Of a stretch of 64,000 nucleotides of DNA, positions 12,001-23,127 are shown piece after piece. The stretch's first letter is position 1; each line of letters opens with the position of its first letter. The position numbers were made by a program, and so were the translations under genes. The notes beneath the pieces were generated by a model, which was not told the DNA's origin, did not search any database, and saw only the letters and a program-made list of their open reading frames with translations. The DNA is from Hypomesus transpacificus (taxonomy: Eukaryota > Chordata > Actinopteri > Osmeriformes > Osmeridae): assembly GCF_021917145.1 (NCBI RefSeq), contig NC_061073.1, forward strand, positions 17,642,926 to 17,706,925, given 5' to 3'.

Positions 12001-13521
12001 CCTGGCACTTCCCAATGACCGAACCAAAGTCATCCCTCGCAGACCTGCAAAGGAACAAAACACACATTTTGGGTGATGGAGGTCAGACACACACACAAAT
12101 CTATAAGGCTGCCTTGCACATATACACCCTGAACACACACATATCTACCCTTAGGCAAGCCCATGCACACATACACACACACGCACACACATTTACAAAC
12201 ACACACACATACACTCAGCAAACGGCACTATTGATGAATGTGGATCATAACAGTGGGGGACTGAGTCTGACTCCGGTATTACCACCATGCATCAAGGAAA
12301 AAATGCCAGGAGAAAAGAGAATTGACTCAGTCAGTCAATAGCACCCTGGATTAGGCCTGGACTAAAAAGGCCTTGAGTTAACTCTGCGTCGTTTATATTT
12401 ATCCATTATTTATATAGGGCAGCATGTATAATTGACCGATGCATAAAAGTAATATGAAGGATGCTGAGCAGGGAGATGAGAGACAGACTCAACTGACTGA
12501 GCTGGATTGATGCTTTAACTAAAGCCTCACTTTAAAACAAACAACAGTGTATGACAATTCATAAGCCTGGGTCACATGCTCTATAAGCTACTTCAGAAAC
12601 AGACTGGAAAGGAATACCCCAAAGTGGCATTAGTGGTATAGTTAGACTTTCAATATTCATTACAATTGCACAATAAGACATACTATTCATAACAGCACCA
12701 TCATCATCTGTATGGCAGCTGGTAACCATGCAGACACTACTGTAAACGTGTGTGGAAGCAGTTACAGTCTAGCAGGCTTACATATTGATTGAATACAGAA
12801 AGCATTACAGATGTCTGCATAAACCTTTTAAAGGTCATATTTCCTACCTTTGCTTGTGCCACCAGAGAACCAAGTGTGCAGAATAACTGATGTGTATTAC
12901 TATTGATTTTGACTCCAATTTTGCTACTTTTAATGCATTGCATTTTGTCACTACACCACATTGCTGACTAGGAAGAGATTTGATGTTGTGCACAGGGGAA
13001 ATTGGCTGTGCTTAAAAAAGGTTCAAATGTCCCTTAAAGAAAGTGCACCAAAAAACATCCACCGCCCACACGCACAAATTAAATGTCATTTAATAGGGAG
13101 TATAAACTCAAACTCACAAGCAGAATCTCTAGAGATACCCTTTGCACCCAATCAATCCAACAGCTTCCAGCCTCCCCCACTCCCTCCCTCCTTCCATGTT
13201 CGCCTAATCAAGCTAAGAAACCAATTTCTGAAGGAGGGAGTTAAGACAAATACCACAAACGGTCAAGATGTAAAATATATACTGTATGGGAGGGAGAGAG
13301 AAAGAGAGGGAAAGGGGGAGACAGATAGATATGATATATAGATAGATAAATTAATCAAGCAGTGCATCTCACGTAACACACACGGGCATGGAGTTTTGAT
13401 AATTACCTTATCTCCACACACTGATCCTGAACCACTGCTAGCAGCTTCCCATTACTGAGGAGAGAGAGGATGGGGAGACGAGACAGAGAGAGAAAGAGAA
13501 AGAGATGAGACAGAGACAGAC

Positions 13522-13600
<79 letters not shown>

Positions 13601-13642
13601 GAAGACAGAGAGCAGGGGGAAGAAAGAAATAAGGAGAAAGAG

Positions 13643-13685
<43 letters not shown>

Positions 13686-15862
13686 AAGGGAGATAACAAT
13701 GAAGGTAAACAAGAAAATGTAGAGTAAAATTCAGTTAAGAGAGGAAGAGATAACCACATAGACTAAATTAATTGAAGCTTGAAACTTGGACGTAATGAAG
13801 AGCAGCATCTATCAGCCATACAACAGAGTCTTACATAGGTGAATCAATAGCCAATTAAAAGATGCCTCTCTGGATGGTTTGTTTGTTTTAATGAGTGTAA
13901 TTAGGTGATTGGCTGAAAAGACATTCCACACGTACAAAGACTTAGGAAGAGCCTAAGACCTTGTCCAGACAAAGTGGCAACAACGATTATTGTATGTGTG
14001 TGTGTTGTACCTTGCCAGCACAATCTGCCAGTTGATTTGTTTGCTGGCCAGTCGGACCAGACCAGGAGGCAGGGAGGAGCTGGAGGGGCTGGGTCAATTG
14101 ATTAAATAGACAAATAACAACAGAAATGGAACAGCTTGAAATCATAGTAGAATTACTGAGGTTGCAGTCAAACACAATTTGAATCAGTCACCACTGTGTC
14201 CATCTTCTCACCATTTCAAACTTAATCTGATGAATATCTAGGAACATTAAGTTGACGCTCTGTCCAAATGAGACATTGCTTAGGTCACACTAAAAGTTCC
14301 CAATACAGTCCAACACAAGTGAGCCAGATTAATCTACTGCTAAAGTATACCAAGTTGCAGGATCTAGGAAAATTGATCTTGGTTCAGGCAAAATTAGCAG
14401 AGCTCTTTAATAATTAATCATGTAATTAATGTTGCTGAATGATGTGAAGAGATAATACATCTGAATTATGCAACTGTTTAAAGTTCACTTTGGACTGGAT
14501 CCAACCAATCTAGATCTACTTAGATACTGTGGATCTATCCATATGATATAGAGCTCCTTAAATCCTGTGGATCAGAAGACATAGGATGTACTCCACAGAA
14601 GAGTGACTGTGAAAGAGAGGAGTTGTGGTAGAGTGGAGCCTCATCCGCTAGACGCAGAGGTTTCCAATCCTGGTCCTCGGGCGTCCCAGCCCGGCATGTT
14701 TTAGATGTTTCCCTGCTCCAACACACCTGATTCAAATGAATTGTCATTATCAGGCTTGGATGGGAGAGCAGGGAGGCCCGAGGACCAGGATTAGGAACTC
14801 CTGCGCTAAAGCATGCTACTCCAAACACTATTTTGACCACACATGACCCTCCTACCTCCTCGCTGTATGGCAGCAGTTACTGTAGTAGTGTGACGACTGC
14901 TGCAGCAGTTACTGTAGTAGTGTGACAGCTGCTGCAACCGTTACTGTAGTAGTGTGACAGCTGCTGCAGCAGTTACTGTAGTAGTGTGACACCCCAAAGA
15001 CAGTTTTTCAAGGACAAAGAGTGATATGAACCACATACCTGTACCACAGATAATGGAGGATGAACCTGAACGGCCCTGTGAGATATTGATCAGAGTGAGT
15101 TGGATCATATCATTAGTAGTCCTACCATTTGTCGATACAAAACTACAAACATGATGGCCACAAAATAGCCTGAATGCAGTAAGAGATACAGACATACATC
15201 TGTACATATTGGTATGTGAACAACCAACTGTGTGATACAAAGTTCGTTCATAGCTCTCTTACCTGTCACTGCTTTGGCAATAACAGATGAGCTCTGCTCC
15301 TTGCTGCCTCGCAGCTGAAAATGTCACAGGCGCACAAAGTTAACTAACAGGAGTATATCATACATTTTTCACCATATAGAATAACAACTAAGCATGATAT
15401 ATTATGGAATAAAAACAAACAGGCTTCAAGTTACAGACAGAAAGTAGGTCAATGGTAAACAATAGTTAGATCAGAGCAAAATACCTAACTTATGACCTAG
15501 CTTTTGCTGGGGGTATTTTTATTATCTATTGAGTTGTGCATGTGTGCTTGTAAATGTCCAATATTTAATTTGTTGGCGTGGAGTATCAAGCAAGCTTGGG
15601 GAATGTACTTTAGTCGCTTATCAATCGGGATTTGAACGACGTCTGACGTGGCTGTCAGAATGAACGAGCACCTCAAGCTAACTTATTTTGCAAAGTGCCT
15701 AGCAACTTCAACGTGCGTGTCAGTTCTGTAATTGAGACTGCAATGACCACGACTAAAGCTATGACTAACCTGGGTGTCCGTTTCGGGTGGCCATTCGGTA
15801 TTTATAAGTAAATCATACAAAATGTTCTCATCTTCGCCTTCAATGTTGCTGTCGTCAGCCAT
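12001..15862 (-). CDS. nbas: NBAS, 5' end (first six coding exons, partial)
   Basis: NBAS is a large subunit of the NRZ/syntaxin-18 tethering complex at the endoplasmic reticulum, acting in Golgi-to-ER transport and nonsense-mediated decay. Six minus-strand exons join in frame: 15770-15862, 15263-15314, 15039-15075, 14011-14088, 13407-13454 and 12001-12044. Each has AG/GT borders. The N-terminus contains ENILYDLLINTEWPPETDTQ, which matches the vertebrate NBAS opening. Later exons give PPGLVRLASKQINW, then NGKLLAVVQDQCVEI and SARDDFGSVIGKCQ, the start of the N-terminal beta-propeller region. The chosen start at 15862 has a good context; an in-frame ATG eight codons upstream (15886) is possible. 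The rest of this gene of about 2370 residues is not in the window. The head-to-head partner is DDX1, as in mammals. Exon 3 (PFRFILHYLWY) is the most diverged piece. Confidence 0.93.
13440..13690. repeat. GA/GAAA simple repeats beside NBAS exon 5
   Basis: A long AG microsatellite followed by (AAAG)n, starting immediately upstream (in gene sense) of the 13407-13454 exon. On the NBAS strand this is an unusually long polypyrimidine tract leading into the splice acceptor. Confidence 0.88.
14653..14805. mobile_element. hAT-like miniature inverted-repeat element
   Basis: About 150 bp with long imperfect terminal inverted repeats: the left end reads TTTCCAATCCTGGTCCTCGG and the right end is its near reverse complement, CCGAGGACCAGGATTAGGAA. 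The interior carries ACACACCTGATTCAAATGAA, typical of a very common fish family of short non-autonomous elements. The family assignment is from memory of such elements. The flanks CGCTAGA and CGCTAAA may be an imperfect target-site duplication. Confidence 0.7.
14873..14995. repeat. 33- to 36-bp tandem repeat, four copies
   Basis: Copies of GCAGTTACTGTAGTAGTGTG followed by an ACAGCTGCTGCA-type spacer, lying in an NBAS intron. Confidence 0.88.
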
Positions 15863-16184
15863 GTTTGCGCTTGTTGGTGGTTTCACGTACGGTGGTCCAT
15901 GTGGTACATAGGTAAAACGCGAATGGCTAAATGTATTATCAAGATGTTCAACGATTTATGCCATATTGTCTGGTATAATAAAATATTTTTAGCCTTATCC
16001 TAGCTTTTCTTTTTTATTTAGCTCGGAAATTACTGTTCTTAGCGGGTAGATATAACGGTGATTTAGGATATTTCATTTCCGGAACCAATGAAACACCGAC
16101 TATACCGGACTACGGGGACTGTTGCAAGCTGTCAAATTTAATGAACACGTTATATCCGGTGGAACTACCTACTCGTACGCAGTC
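15863..16184. promoter_or_regulatory. probable bidirectional NBAS/DDX1 promoter
   Basis: Only 322 bp separate the divergent start codons of NBAS (minus) and DDX1 (plus), so both 5' UTRs and promoters must lie here. An inverted-CCAAT-type core (GGAACCAATGAAAC) and an ETS-like TTTCCGGAA occur together near 16075-16090, and a second CCGG-containing site is at about 16155. No TATA box is positioned convincingly for either gene. The motif calls are inference. Confidence 0.6.
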
Positions 16185-19100
16185 ATGGCAGCATTTGGTG
16201 GTAAGCATTTCAATGGTGTTTAACCCTGAATACTTACATTTACATTCAGTACGCACACTGCAGTGTTAATGTGATGTTTCCTTTGCTCCACAGAAATGGG
16301 TGTTATGCCTGAAATTGCTCAGGCTGTCGAGGACTTGGGCTGGCTGTACGCTAACTTATCTTCTAGTTAACACTTTATAACTAATTATGAACTAATAAAT
16401 ACATCACAATAGTTTTTTAGATCAACTCTCACACAATTCACACATTGTATGATGCTTACAGGCTTCCCACTGACATCCAGGCAGAGTCTATTCCATTGAT
16501 TCTCGGAGGTGGAGATGTACTCATGGTAAGAATAACAGGCTGACTCTCCGACAGTCACATTATTGAAATGTACACAACGCATCAATCATAATTGTGCTAT
16601 TTGTCTCTAGGCTGCAGAGACGGGAAGCGGTAAGACTGGGGTAAGTGGACATATTTAGTCAACAGGATGTCAGAGCATGTTCGCGTCTATTATTGAGACT
16701 GTAGGATCTCTCCACACGCAATTGTTCTAATCTAGTCATAGTTTAGTAATGGCCTCTCTCACTGTGTGATCCATGTAGGCCTTTAGTATCCCAGTGATCC
16801 AGGTAGTGTATGAGACTCTGAAGGACCAGCAGGAGGGCAAGAAGGGCAGAACTGCTGTGAAGGCCGGTGGAACAGGTCAGAGTTAGACAGCTTGTTTTTA
16901 TCCTGAGCCAGCACTCTGTCATCTGCATGCTTATCAATACCATTCAGCAATGTTCCTCCCTATGTTTTCTAAATTAGAATATAACAATGACTTTGGCTGA
17001 GAATTAAGTTATTGTCTGGCGGTGAATTATAAAGCATTGTGCAAAGGAAAGCCAGATTGCCACTTATCCATGTGTTTTCTGAATTCTAGTCCTGAACACC
17101 TGGCAGATGAATCCGTATGATCGTAGCACAGCGTTTGGTGAGTGAAAAGCTTGATTCATCCTTCAATGTCCAGCTGTCTGCGTACAGCATAGAGCCTCAC
17201 ATGGCTGCGTAGTCTACGCGCACCAGCTCAAAAAAGCGCGTAGCTCTGCGTATGTCAACCACAGAGCCGCACTAACGATGATTGGTTGGATGGGGGAGGG
17301 AGGGAGAGGTTACACAAAGTAGGGATGACGTCAACGTTTGACTTGTATCACCAAAGACGAGGAATCATTTAATTTCACTGGTTCTCTCAAACGCGTAATT
17401 CCAGAACTTTGCATTTTCCCTGATATAGCTAGGTAGATTTTATAATTGTTTACCTACTCCACAGTTACTTCTTCTCTGAGGTTTTTCCTGCGCTACAAGC
17501 AAACAAACTACCATTTTGCATGACAGTGCCACCTTGAGCCCAAATGGCTATTTTAACAACAAGGCCACACAACAACACATCCTTACACACATTTTGAGAA
17601 CATCTTTACACACACACAACATTGGGAGTGCAGACCCGCAGAAGTATAAACCAAGCTAAAGGTTCCCAACAATGAAAGTCATTTGGTTCAGTGGTTTTCA
17701 TTTTAAAGCAGTGTGTCGGTAGAACACTAGAGGGCGCTGCAGTCTTTCAGTTTCCTCTTCCTCTGTATCATTCCATCTGTCTAACTATCCATGCGTGCTT
17801 CCCGGTCTCGTCCTGTGAATCCGTCCTGCAGCTATCGGCCCAGATGGTCTGTGTTGTCAAAGCAGGGAGTTCAAAGAGTGGCACGGGTGTCGCTCCACCA
17901 AAGGTGTCACCAAGGGTAAGAAGAAACTGTTGTTGGTGACAAGTCTTTGAGTAAACACTCAAAAAACACTCCCATCTCCTCTTTCGTTTTCTCTGTAACT
18001 GTTTCTGCCGTAACCTGTTTCTCTCGTCCCACCCTCCCCCCCTCCCTCCAGGGAAGCACTACTACGAGGTGTCGTGCCATGATCAGGGCCTGTGTCGAGT
18101 GGGCTGGTCCACCAGCCCGGCTTCTCTGGACCTGGGTAAGGCTTCCTAACCTGGGGAACAGTGGATCAGATGGTGACTGAACAGCTACTCACTGTTCTTG
18201 TCACTCGTTTGAAAGTTCTGTGTTATACGTTGAATCTTTCTGTACTCTCTTGTGATTTCAGGGACTGATAAGTACAGCTTTGGGTTTGGAGGGACTGGGA
18301 AGAAATCCCACAACAAGCAGTTTGACAGTTATGGAGACGTAGGTCGCAGAGAGAATCTGAAAAGGTTTCACCTGCATATTTGTTATTTTCCAATTGAATC
18401 CAAATGAAAACGTTTGCGTTTGTAGGAATTCACGATGCACGACACCATCGGATGCTACCTGGATCTTGACAATGGTCATTTGTCATTCTCCAAAAATGGT
18501 AAATATGATCGGTATTCTGCTGTGTCATGTGGGAGGGGCTAGAAGACAGGAACTGACTTTCATTCTCTATCTCCCTCTTCACTTCTCTCCTTCTCTCTCT
18601 TTACCTCTCCCTCTCTCAGGTACTGATCTGGGTTTGGCCTTTGAGATCCCCCCTCACCTGAGCAACCAGCCTTTCTTTGCCTCCTGTGTACTCAAGGTAA
18701 CAGTCAACACAGCCTTGTTATGGGACAACACTACTTGTAAAGTATTTGGGAGTTGCTCTTCAAATACAGTACACTGTGCCAAAGCCCTAAGGACATCAAA
18801 ACGATGTCCGAGCAAAACGAGCAAAAATGCTTCAATAAATTAATACATGAGAAAGACTCAACAACCATTGCTCAATATTGCATTTTATATTGTCGCACAA
18901 ATACAGAAGTAAAATATATGTTCAAAAATATAAATATATTTTAAAATTACATTATAAAATAATATTGATGTAGAAAAAGATATTGGGGATACCTAAGACT
19001 TTTAACACAGTACAGCATTTTTAAACGTTCACATTTACATTTGGTCTCTCTTGTTCTCGGTTTGTGTTTCCTAGAATGCAGAGCTGAAGTTTAACTTTGG

Positions 19101-22100
19101 CGGAGAGGATTTTAAAAACGCCCCTAAGGCTGGGTTTGCAGCACTGGACAAAGCAGAAGAGAGACATGTGGTCAAGTCCACTCAGTCTGGTACAGCAGGT
19201 TTATTTAATCTTTTACGTTATGACTTTAATATTGTCTCTCACACACACACACACACACAGACCCACGTAGTGAGCTCTCCTCCTCCCTGGACAGGCAGTG
19301 CCAAGGTGAGTCAGGTGAAGGCCGTGTCCACCGCCCCCAAAGCCCTCATCATCGAGCCCTCCAAAGAGCTGGCTGAGCAGACGCTCAATGTGGTCAACCA
19401 GTTCAAGAAGAATGTGGACAACCCCAAGCTCAGGTACACTGCAACAGTGTGTGTGTGTGTGTGTCCATGTGTGTGTGTGTCCATGTGTGTGTGTCCATAT
19501 GTGATTGAACCGCCACACAACCACATGTGGGATGTCATTGCAGAGATCTCCTGATCATCGGTGGCGTAGCGGCCAAAGAGCAGCTGGCCATCCTGGACCA
19601 GGGGGTAGGTGGTGCTCAGGATTTCATGAAAGTTTTTAAGAGCGTTTCTGGTCGTTGCTCAGACCTGACCTTGTGTCTTCCTTGCAGGTGGACATCGTGG
19701 TGGGAACTCCAGGGCGGCTAGATGACCTGATCTCCACAGGGAAGCTCATCCTGTCCCAAATCCGCTTCCTCGTCCTGGATGAGTGTGTATGTTCATCCTC
19801 ACCTTGTATCTGTTAGTCTCTGTCTTTTAGTTTGTTTTTACTTTAGTCCTCATATGTGGAGGTACAGGTGTGTTGTGGACAGACCCTCCATGAGATGACC
19901 CCTGTAACACCTTGTCTCCCCCCAGGATGGGCTACTCTCTGCAGGCTACACAGACTTCATCATGAGGGTCTACAACCAGATCCCGCAAGTCACCTCGGAC
20001 GGCAAGAGGCTGCAGGTACGTGTGTGTGTGTGTGTGTGCGTGCTTGGAACTCACTGATGCACCTTCACACAGGAGAATTCAGTGCTGTTCCCTTTCCTTT
20101 GTCCTAAGTGTGTGTGTTGCGTCCGTCCCTGCAGGTCATTGTGTGTTCCGCCACCCTGCACTCGTTCGACGTGAAGAAGCTGTCGGAGCGCATCATGCAC
20201 TTCCCCACCTGGGTGGACCTGAAGGGGGAGGACTCCGTCCCCGAGACGGTCCACCACGTGGTCGTCCCAGTCAACCCCAAGCAGGACCGCCTCTGGGAGA
20301 GGCTGGCCAAGAACCACATCCAGGTCCGTCTGGGGGGGGCGGGAGGTGCCGAGGGTCGCCGCATCCGCTCTCAGTTCGAGTCACAGACTTTGGGGTGCAC
20401 TTGATTCGGGTGAAAAGCTTAATTGTTCCTTGTGAAATCTGGTTTCAGACGGACGAGGTCCACGCCAAAGATAACACCAGACCAGGAGCCAACACCCCAG
20501 GTTAGACCTCCCTTATACTGAAGCTGGCTGTCCAGCAGCCCCCGGTACAGAATAGTGTGGGTTAAGACCTAGAACTCTCTAGAACTTACGGTTAACTTCA
20601 TGTGAGTCGTGTCACTGTAACTTACAACTCTATCTAGTTGTCTGAGCGGGCCAATATGTGCCACTAATATGCCCTTTGACCCCTGAATGACTGTGACCCT
20701 TGACCCCTGTGTGTAGAGATGTGGTCGGAAGGCATAAAGATTCTGAAGGGAGAGTATACGATCAGAGCCATCAAGGAACACAAAATGGACCAGGCCATCA
20801 TCTTCTGTAGGACCAAGATTGACTGTGACAACATGGAGCAGTACTTCATCCAGCAGGGGGGAGGTGAGGGAGTAGAAAACCAGAGAATACTGTACTGGTA
20901 TAATGCCATGCATATCTTGTAAACAACCATGTCCCATCATGCTCCTTGTTCTACACAGGTCCCGATAAAAAAGGACACCAGTTATCCTGCGTCTGTCTCC
21001 ACGGCGACAGAAAGCCTCAAGATCGCAAACTCAACTTGGAGGTGTTCAAGGTAAACAACAACAGCGTGTTCTTCAACTGTGCGAAATGTTTACTAAGTTC
21101 AAGGTCATGGCTGACTTCCTGTCTGTGTTTCCAGAAACAGGAAGTGAAGTTCTTGATCTGCACAGACGTGGCTGCCAGGGGCATTGACATCCGAGGAGTT
21201 CCCTACGGTAAGAGGGTGGGCCCCAAAACAAACTAACTCAAAAGACACACACATTGTATTTTAGCTGAACTACCTTATGTAGTATGCAGCATGTATAATG
21301 ATGGTTCATTCCTGGGTGACTGCAGTGATCAACGTGACTCTGCCAGACGAGAAGCAGAACTACGTCCATCGTATTGGCCGAGTGGGCAGAGCTGAGAGGT
21401 CAGTTGGAGATCTACACTGCAACAGCGTGGGGTGGCTGCCCATCGGACAAACTCATTCAAGGCATTACACCTCCCAATAACGCATTGGTCAAACCAAATC
21501 TTTTGTCTCCTTTTTTTCGTTTTTCACAGAATGGGATTGGCCATTTCTTTGGTTGCTATGGAGAAAGAGAAGGTAATGTTTTGATGTGTTATTGTTTGAC
21601 ACTATAATAGGTAGAACTATAACTGTCTGACGAGACTGTGTGTGTACACTTGCTTATGTGTGTAGGTGTGGTACCACACATGTGCTAACCGGGGCCGAGG
21701 CTGCCACAACACCAGGCTAAAGGAAGATGGAGGCTGCACTATCTGGTACAACGAGCTCGAGGTACAAATACCCGTAGGGTAGGGGGAGGGTAGGACCGGA
21801 TTGACCCACGGGGGAGTTCTACAGTTCCAGCCGTGTTGCCTGACACAGCACAAAGTATACATACTACCAAATATGCCAAGTAACGGGATCTGCATCGCTC
21901 TGGGTTTAAGAGTGGGGGGGGACAACCACACGCTTCCTTGCACGATCAAACTATCTCATCAAGCCCTTTTCTTAATGACTTTGTCTTTGTCAGTGACTTT
22001 GTCAGTACATATTGTTAAGGTCCGCTAAAAACAAAAGTGGCAAGCATATGCCAATCAAACAGCACAGCACATTCATTTAGATTTATTCACAATTTAGCTC

Positions 22101-22656
22101 GGATTGATAGCTGAGTGGAAATGGTCAAATGAGTTGAGTTGAAAACAAATTGAGTGTTTGTTTATGTTCCTTATAAAGGTTATGTTTTAAAATACATTTT
22201 TGTTGAGCTGATATTCTCAAACTTTTTTATTGGAAATGTTGTTCCCTCCCTGCCTCTCAATCCACATGTTTTGTTGTTGCTCAGCTTCTGTCAGACGTGG
22301 AGGAGCACCTGAAGTGCACCATCACCCAGTGTGAGCCAGACATCAAAGTGCCATTGGATGACTTCGACGGGAAGGTCACTTATGGACAGCGTCGGTCAAC
22401 AGGAGGTGTGTGTGTGTGTGTGCGTGCGTGCGACTATATGCAGTAGAACAGTGTTGAATGAGATCATAATATACCTCAGCTGTGTGGGAAAAGGTTGACT
22501 TCACCTTTTGACCTCTTGCTTCCAGGTGGTCACTACAAGGGTCATGTGGATGTGTTGGCCCCCACTGTACAGGAGCTGGCCACCCTGGAGAGAGAGGCCC
22601 AGACCTCCTTCCTCAACCTGGGCTACCTCCCCAACCAGATATTCAAGGCCTTCTGA
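16185..22656 (+). CDS. ddx1: DDX1, ATP-dependent RNA helicase (complete)
   Basis: DDX1 is a DEAD-box RNA helicase with a SPRY domain inserted in its first RecA lobe; it works in tRNA ligation, mRNA processing and RNA clearance at DNA breaks. Twenty-six exons join in frame to 740 residues, the same length as human DDX1. The first exon is 16185-16200 and the last 22526-22656. Visible motifs, in order: AETGSGKTG (ATP binding), the SPRY insert (from [13 protein letters not shown] to [10 protein letters not shown]), [38 protein letters not shown] and HRIGRVGR. The motif II sequence is DECD rather than DEAD, read across the junction 19786/19926. Motif Ia has Lys where the common form has Arg. The gene lies head-to-head with NBAS. 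No AATAAA occurs after the stop until 23083, inside a repeat copy. Confidence 0.96.
22003..22235. repeat. dispersed repeat, copy 1 (DDX1 intron 24)
   Basis: A 233-bp block starting CAGTACATATTGTTAAGG and ending CTTTTTTATTGGAA recurs almost unchanged at 22887-23127. It has no obvious inverted ends. It may be a short non-autonomous element or a local duplication. Confidence 0.9.
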
Positions 22657-22886
22657 AGACACATATAAACATACCTATGCATGTCTAGTCAAATCATCAT
22701 CTCAACTACTTCATTACCTGGTGTATGCTTTTTGGTGTAAACCCCTACACTCACAAACACGAATACATTCAGAGAGAGTACCTAGGCCCTACACAACAGT
22801 GTGTGGAATACCTTTTGTAGACTCATTTAAACATGCTTACCAGCTTTATTCTTCCTAAACTTGTACCGTCATTGCCTTGGGTGATA

Positions 22887-23127
22887 CAGTACATATTGTT
22901 AAGGTCCGCTAAAAACAAAAGTGGCAAGCATATTCTAATCAAACAGCACAGCTCATTCATTTAGATTTATTCACAATTTAGCTCGGATCGATAGCTGAGT
23001 GGAAATGGTCAAATGAGTCGAGTTGAAAACAAATTGAGTGATTGTTTATGTTCCTTATGTTCCTTATAAAGGTTATGTTTAAAATAAATTTTTGTTGAGC
23101 TGATATTCTCAAACTTTTTTATTGGAA
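22887..23127. repeat. dispersed repeat, copy 2 (DDX1 3' end)
   Basis: The second copy of the block seen in DDX1 intron 24, over 90 percent identical by eye, with an 8- to 9-base internal duplication of TTCCTTATG. It contains AATAAA at 23083-23088, where copy 1 has AATACA. That is the first canonical poly-A signal downstream of the DDX1 stop, so the DDX1 3' UTR probably ends in this repeat. Confidence 0.88.

Noticed and set aside
17160-17640. A transposable element in DDX1 intron 6
   Set aside because: A CpG-rich patch (GCGTAGCTCTGCG) looked element-like but I could find no convincing termini or second copy.
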